This document shows positions 58,446 through 64,000 of a stretch of 64,000 nucleotides of DNA, in pieces (position 1 is the stretch's first letter; each line of letters begins with the position of its first letter). A program made the position numbers and the translations under genes. Origin of the DNA: Collybiopsis luxurians FD-317 M1 (taxonomy: Eukaryota > Basidiomycota > Agaricomycetes > Agaricales > Omphalotaceae); the NCBI GenBank assembly GCA_000827265.1, contig KN834752.1:558001-622000 (forward strand). Direction: 5' to 3'. The notes below the pieces were generated by a model, which was not told the DNA's origin, did not search any database, and was given only the letters and a program-made list of their open reading frames with translations.

Positions 58446-59391
58446 TCATAGCTTCGTGTTATTAGGCTGCATCTTGGATAAGAAAGCGCTCGCTATGGAA
58501 ATGTTGGAGTGTGTCAGCAGATTGCATTGGATAATGAAGGGAATCACTTCACCTATTGGTCTTCCCGAATGCTTGTCTACTACCTGATCGACGTTGAAGG
58601 CTGTCAGTAAATCGCATCTGGGGTGGTGCAAGTAAAAGTCCCACCTCGCATCTCGATGTCATGACTCTGCCGCCCAGTGAGACAGACGTGCTTTCTATTC
58701 GTAGACAGGTCCCTCTGTGCGGGAAGTTAGCATAAGGTCCATACGGCTCCAAAAGACTCACGATGGAGCGGGTGAATGGAAAGTAACATTCATATTTTGC
58801 GTAACCCCTACGCCATTGACACCCTTGACTAATCCGAGCACGACAAGAGGAGTGCCGCAACAACTGGAGCAAGATCAGCGGAGAGTTAAATATACAAAAG
58901 GTCAGAGAGGACACACTTGTCAATGAGGTATGCTATAATCATGTGCAAGATTAATAGGGGACGAAATGCAAGGGGGGGAAGATATTTACCAATGCATCCG
59001 CCGTGAAGCATGCCCGCACCATTGAGCATGTCTGTTCCAGAATGGAAACAACGTTTAATCCAGACCTTGGGACGCAAGATCGGACGTACTTACGTTTATT
59101 GACGACAACTTCGGCAATAGTGGTTGCTTCCAATCTACCATGTCGTTCAATAATGTTCACATCGACGAACTTGACTGCTTTTCCAGCTTTATAGCCAAAG
59201 GTGTCATCCGAGTCGCCAACGCCGTACGAATAATACGTGTTATAATTGAGTTGTTTGACATAATCCGGCGCGTTCCCCCGCACAGAGCTAATGTCGCCTC
59301 GGTTAGGGAGGGCGGCGGGGTCGACCCAAGGTCTGTTGGTAGATTTGGAAGAGGATGGAGTTGGGGTATGGAGCGAAGTATGAGAATGCAT
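58446..59391 (-). CDS. PaaI/THEM4-like acyl-CoA thioesterase
   Basis: Seven exons from 59391: 59391-59094, 59031-58990, 58932-58917, 58863-58762, 58714-58645, 58583-58553, 58492-58446; 201 residues. The hotdog-fold signature is clear: MLNGAGMLHGGCIAYLID (catalytic helix with HGG), GLVKGVNGVGVTQNMNVTFHSPAP, GTCLRIESTSVSLGGRVM and GRPIASAFLSKMQP at the end. The family hydrolyses acyl-CoA esters, the substrate class being unclear. The N-terminal 50 residues are extra. Exon 3 has only 16 nt, and exons 6 and 7 only 31 and 47 nt. Confidence 0.85.
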
Positions 59392-61197
59392 GACGGTAGC
59401 GGGGATAGATAAAACGAAGATACGGCGAGTAGAGGAGAAGGGGGTGATTTGAGTATGTCCCTAGAATAAACGGTCATAGCTCTATATACTATATAGCCTG
59501 TGGATTGAAAAGGGGCCTGATGAGCTTTTCGAAGATAAAATGAGATGAGAAGTTGCCATTGACATCCCCACGTGCAATCCATCGGACAATTCCAGAGATT
59601 CTCAGGTTATGATTCCATTCCGCTGTCCCGGTCGAAGCTTTTAATAATAAAATCATGCTCAGAGACTCTATACAGAGTTGCAAGATGCTACGCAAGCGGA
59701 TCTAATGAATATGGGCGTTACTGCGTGTCTAATTCTTTCCAGTTGCTTTTTCCATTGCAATTCTGCGGATCCTCCGCGACCCGCAAGCAAATCGAGATAA
59801 AACAACTCGGTAAAGGCCCCAAAGCTTGCTTCTATAAGCGAAATAAACGGGGCCACAGAGCCAAGTGACTCCAAGGGTGGTTTGAGGGGATATTCGAGAA
59901 CCGTACCGCCAAGTACATTTCGGGGGAATATCTGTTTATGAAGGAACGACCGTGCTGATCTTGATGATGAAATTCGAAGTCTGGAAGGAAGAACCACAAG
60001 GAAGAAAGAATGACTGTAGGAAAATACCCCGAGTCCTTCACAAAGGCAAATAACATGAGGTATGTACAAATCTGGAAACCCCAAGTCTGTGAGATCGGCG
60101 GTGGTTGAAGCTTGAAGGTTAAGTTCCCTTTCGTGAGGTCGGAAAAACCAAATCCAATTATGTGTTCAGGGTAAATGAATGGACTCATGATCATTCGTTT
60201 TTAGAGCATCTGTTGCGAGGAGCGGTGGGTATGCCTATCTATGTGGGCATATGGGTGAAGGAAATTTCTCTGAGAGTCGGCTATATTGGTAAAGGGGCAA
60301 TGCCGCCAAACGAACCGCATGCGTTCCCGCGAAATTGACCACCACTCAGGCAGGTCCTGTGAAAATATTCAAGCAGATAAACCGACTCTGGCCAACTTGG
60401 AGCTTTCTACGTAAGAGCACCGGACCATAAGGTGACGCGCCCAACGTCCTCTCCCGTTATTCAGATATTGTTTTGGCACCTACCGAAACTTGAGCTTTGT
60501 TCGACCGTCCAAAGTAACCAAAATAGACGGACATGAACACAGCGGGAATGGTCGTGAGAGGTACATATGTGTATTTTCTTCCGAGGAGGGACGAATATCA
60601 GTCAATCCCTTTCCCTGCATTTGCATATACTCTTGTGTTAGTGCTTGGAATATTGTTGTAGCGCTGAATGGAGCGGAATGAAAAGTATTGAACGCCGGTT
60701 CGAAAGAGCTTCCAGAGTTCGAAAAGTTATGTGATGATGTGTAACTCTGCAACAGGAACAGAACATCGGTCTCACTTCTGATCATCCGATTGGTGGGAGG
60801 GAATATGATGTCAACTTGGAGGAAAGAAGGTTACTTGCGGGGAAAGGAACAAAAGTGAGTAGAAAAGTCTGCCCGCAATTCTAGTCCGCCCACACGCAGT
60901 TGGTGGAATTTCGGAGCGGTACTCAAGTATGCAACATTGTTCAAAAACAAGCTAAACCTTGCTGGACCTTAGTGCATCTCCGTTCACTCAAGCACCTGCG
61001 CTAGCCATAGATGGAGTGCAGAAGAGAAGAGGCAGAGTAATACTTCCGACGATTCAGATACAACCCTGACCGAGTACAGTAAACGGAAGGGGTATTCCGG
61101 GGTAACTTGTCATGTCCTACCTAATTAGGACATGGGCGCTTGATTATGTAAGTAACTTGGTCTTCGCGAATTTTTTTTTTTCTATCTGTTCATCTCA
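59392..61197. other. Long intergenic region with unassigned frames
   Basis: 1.8 kb. Minus-strand frames of 102-139 codons (59668-60084, 59832-60194, 60480-60785) overlap in different frames and match nothing I recognise. A possible minus gene from 60785 with a donor at CG|gtaggt (about 60483) and acceptor near 60360 soon meets a stop. I leave these uncalled. Just before 61198 is a T-run in the zuotin leader. Confidence 0.3.
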
Positions 61198-62604
61198 ATG
61201 GCATCGATTCAGACCAACGTTCTACCCAATTCTTATTCACTTCCTAAGCCTTCTAAATCTTCTATAGCAGGCCCCTCGACTCACAAGCTACTCCCAGTCG
61301 GACCTGCCTTCATTTCTCATCTTCGTCTGACCCTCAAACACGACCATTCCTTCCAAGCCCACGATGCTCACATTGAAAAAGAACGTCAAAAATTACAGGA
61401 TTTACAGAACTCTGCTGCTAACGGAGACGATGACCTTGGCGTAGGGGATGAACCAGAAACTGAGGAACTTTTGTCCTTGGACCCCAAGGAATGGAAGGTA
61501 CATGTGTTGTCCGCCCCTCATCATGACTGCTTCCTCACCTACAACCAGAAACACGATTACTACGCCGTTTTAGGTCTCTCCCACCTTCGATACAAAGCTA
61601 CACCTGAGCAGATCAAAATCGCGCGTACGATTGCTTTTTTTCTCCATCTTCGCTCATTATCCTGAATATCATCTTAGACCGCAAAAAAGTCCTTAAACAC
61701 CACCCGGATAAAAAGGTCACCACGACTGCGCCCCAGTCTACATCCTCCCTTCTTAGCGGTGTAAACCTCAACACCAATGATGACGCTTTCTTCAAGTGCA
61801 TCGCCAAAGCACACGAGGTTCTTACTAATGCTGAAAAACGCCGTCAGTACGACTCTGTCGATCACGAGCTCATGGAACAACAAGAGGACGATCCTTCTTC
61901 GACTACATTTTCGAAATCCAAAGCGGGCATATCCGACCAAGAGTTTTTCAAGACCTTTACTCCCATCTTTGAGCGCGAAGCGAGGTTCTCCAGAAAAGAG
62001 CCCGTGCCGATGCTGGGCGACATCGACGCGAGCAAGGAACACGTCGAGGGATTCTACGACTTTTGGTACAACTTTGATAGCTGGAGAAGCTTCGAGTGGC
62101 TGGACAAGGAAATCAATGAGGGAAGCGATAATCGAGATGATAAGAGGTACACCGAGAAGAAGAATAAGAGTGAGAGGGCGAGGAGAAAGAAGGAGGATAC
62201 CGCACGCTTGAGACAGTTGGTAGATCTTACACTGAGGTTGGTTTCTACGACCCTCCGATTTTCTTTCTTCTGATACGATCGTACTTCCTAGCCTCGATCC
62301 GCGCATAAAGAGAATCAAGCAGCAGGAGAAAGAAGCCCGCGAGGCTAAAAAGGCCGCTAGATCGGCTCCCCCGTCTGGAGCTGCTACTCCTTTGAAGAGT
62401 AAGGCTCAAGAAGAAGAGCAGAAGAGGAAGGAGGAAGAAGCTGAAAAGGTTAGAATTTTGGATTTCTTATTCAAGTCAAACTCATTCGTCTTGCAGGCTG
62501 CAAAGGCCGAAGCCAAAAAGGCCAAAGCCGCTGCTGCTAACGCCGCGAAGAAAGCCCGAAGAGCAGCAAGGGCCGCGGAGGATGTTGCTGCTGGTGCGTC
62601 GTGA
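61198..62604 (+). CDS. ZUO1: Zuotin, ribosome-associated J-protein
   Basis: Exons 61198-61624, 61678-62236, 62292-62448 and 62497-62604 give 416 residues. Zuotin with Ssz1 forms the ribosome-associated complex that stimulates Hsp70 Ssb on nascent chains. The J domain (about 119-195) has DYYAVLGLSHLRYKAT, the HHPDKK motif (HPD intact), FFKCIAKAHEVLTN and KRRQYDS. The zuotin homology domain follows (FFKTFTPIFEREARFS, VPMLGDIDA, FYDFWYNFDSWRSFEWLD). The end is a charged Ala/Lys/Glu/Arg helix that contacts rRNA. The C-terminal four-helix bundle known from yeast Zuo1 is not seen after residue 400. Confidence 0.92.
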
Positions 62605-63282
62605 ATGCCGAAGTTCGCTGGATAGTCGTTCCTAGAGATCTGTAGACGGTTGCGAAGATGTTATTAATTTGACAGAAGCCCTCTAGAGTCTGGGACGAAT
62701 TGAGGGAAAAAAAAAATATCCTTATTGCAGGTTTCAAAATTCCATGCGGTATTTGATCCTGATATTGAGAGGATGCATAAATCAAGAAGAGACAGAAAGA
62801 AACCCATAAATATTCGTGACAATGAATTGAGGAGACAAATTGTAAAGGTCGACGACGGTAACCTGGACATCGCGGATAGTTTAGTCCCACAGGTGTCCAG
62901 CGGTCCTTCGGCAAAGATGGAACGAAAGTGTCTGGATAGGAAAGGCTCGAATTCGACCGTCGAAAACCTAATGCAAAATGTCAGAAGAAAAAGAAGTAAA
63001 TTATTTAAGTTATCCCGATCCTCTTTGCAAGAGGTCGGTAATGCTACAATATGTATACGAGAAATGCTTATGGTGGTATACGCCGAATTACACTAAACCC
63101 GGTGAAAAGCAAACAGAAGGACGGCGGGGGCGTTTTAATGATATGAAGCGCGACCAAAAATCAGAGCGAAAGGGAAATGGCAACTGGCCGCGGTAACGGT
63201 CGGTATCGCCCCTATCCACCCATCCGTTGAGCATTTCACGCGAAAAAAATACTTGCAACAAATCGTGGTGAATAGTGAATAA
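62605..63282. other. Convergent intergenic region
   Basis: 3' flanks of zuotin (+) and the MAP kinase gene (-). A 123-codon plus-strand frame (62725-63096), preceded by TTATTGCAG, is basic (SRRDRKKPINIRDNELRRQ). It could be an exon fragment but no donor links it sensibly to zuotin. Confidence 0.3.
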
Positions 63283-64000
63283 CTAAGCACCTCGCATAAG
63301 CTCCTCGTAAATAAGAACCTTGAGTTCTTCTTTACTGAGACCTTTGCCATTATTGAAAGTATCGAAAGACCAGAATTCGACGCCAATGGGTTCAGCCCCT
63401 GGCTCATCAGATGGATCGTGGTAAGGTGCACTAACAACACACAGATAAGTTAGTGAGCATAAGTAGGCTGTAATAAAACTGACAGATAGGGATGAGCCAA
63501 CGCTTGCTCAACATCAATCCTCCGCTTCGGGTTGAAACTCAAACATCTTTCCATGAGATCGATGGCGAGGGGATTCTTGCCCTCGAAACCACGGACGCCG
63601 CCTTCATGAACAGGTTTTCCAAAAATTTTCTTTTTGCGAAATGGAAGTGCTCGGATATATTCACGAGAACGGGAGGAAGAGATGGCATAGAAATCGTCCA
63701 GGGTTGGCGTACCAAGGACGTCCAAGATCAGCGAAAGCTGATGGTGATAATCACGTCCCGGAAAAAGGGGTTTGCCGGAGAGCATCTCAGCGAGGACGCA
63801 ACCTAGAGACCAGATGTCGATGGCTTTGGTGTATTGTTTGAAGGTGAGCATAACTTCGGGGGCGCGGTACCATCGAGTAGCAACGTATTCTGTCATGAAT
63901 GTTGATGCGTCTACAGGATGATCGGGGGGCGGACGAGCGGAACGTGCAAGACCAAAGTCGCAGAGCTATTACTGTAAGCATTACGAGTAGGCGCAGCTAA
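63283..64000 (-). CDS. SLT2: MAP kinase, Slt2/Mpk1 type, 3' part only
   Basis: Exons 63965-63484 and 63430-63283 are in the window; the N-terminal lobe lies beyond the right edge. The sequence runs from subdomain VII (LCDFGLARSARP) through the activation loop TEY (FMTEYVATRWYRAPEVML), KQYTKAIDIWSLGCVLAEML, PGRDYHHQL, SREYIRALPFRKKK and the common-docking-site region (YHDPSDEP), ending ELMRGA. TEY plus these blocks place it in the cell-wall-integrity MAPK group, downstream of Rho1 and Pkc1. The last 35 bases of the window are intron. Confidence 0.93.

Noticed and set aside
61674..62318. 214-codon minus-strand frame
   Set aside because: It is antisense to the zuotin J and zuotin-homology exons.

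Overview
This 64 kb window is nuclear DNA of a filamentous basidiomycete, most likely an agaricomycete. The evidence is a density of about one gene per 2 kb, roughly 108 inferred introns of mostly 45-70 nt with GTRNGT...CTNAY...YAG signals, very small exons, and typical agaricomycete families (F-box/LRR proteins, a MYND protein, a small G-domain array, a Kre9-like membrane protein, a chitin synthase with a myosin motor). All exon maps were built by hand by matching reading frame, splice sites and family conservation. Terminal exons and starts are less certain than internal exons. I saw no tRNA, rRNA, CRISPR array or intact transposon.

Layout, left to right: WW-domain protein (+, 222-1076); Ser/Thr-rich single-pass membrane protein (+, 1792-5108); MmgE/PrpD-family enzyme with an odd C-terminal hydrophobic tail (+, 5995-7600); PP2A activator PTPA (-, 7781-9202), divergent by only 45 bp from a SURF6/Rrp14 ribosome-biogenesis gene (+, 9248-10672); Zrg17-like CDF zinc transporter (+, 11158-13961); GH18 chitinase with five internal exons of 10-14 nt (-, 14486-16243); carnosine N-methyltransferase (-, 17071-18867).

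From 19 to 26.4 kb lies an accessory island. It holds four AIG1-like small G-domain genes (three on -, one on +), a relic of a fifth copy with a duplicated upstream block, and a decayed MYND zinc-finger gene. A 2OG-Fe(II)-dioxygenase-like gene (-, 26835-28415) and poorly supported small ORFs follow.

From 29.6 kb on: Kre9-like membrane protein (+), F-box protein (-), small basic protein (+), complex I 75 kDa subunit (+, 35031-37638), CAP10/GT90 glycosyltransferase (+, 37962-41573), myosin-motor chitin synthase (-, 42623-48867), seven-TM protein (+, 49883-51483), Rho1 GTPase (-, 52186-53259), F-box protein (+, 53994-56353), a 2.1 kb gene-poor stretch, PaaI-type thioesterase (-, 58446-59391), zuotin (+, 61198-62604) and the 3' part of an Slt2/Mpk1-type MAP kinase (-, 63283 to beyond the window).

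Several genes belong to cell-wall construction and integrity signalling (Rho1, Slt2-type MAPK, chitin synthase, chitinase, GT90, Kre9-like protein). The strongest oddities are: a tail-anchored, sequon-rich PrpD protein; microexons in the chitinase; five GC-AG introns, two at the same position in G-domain paralogs; a G-domain paralog that has lost its G3 motif and gained a basic tail; and an extremely short bidirectional promoter.
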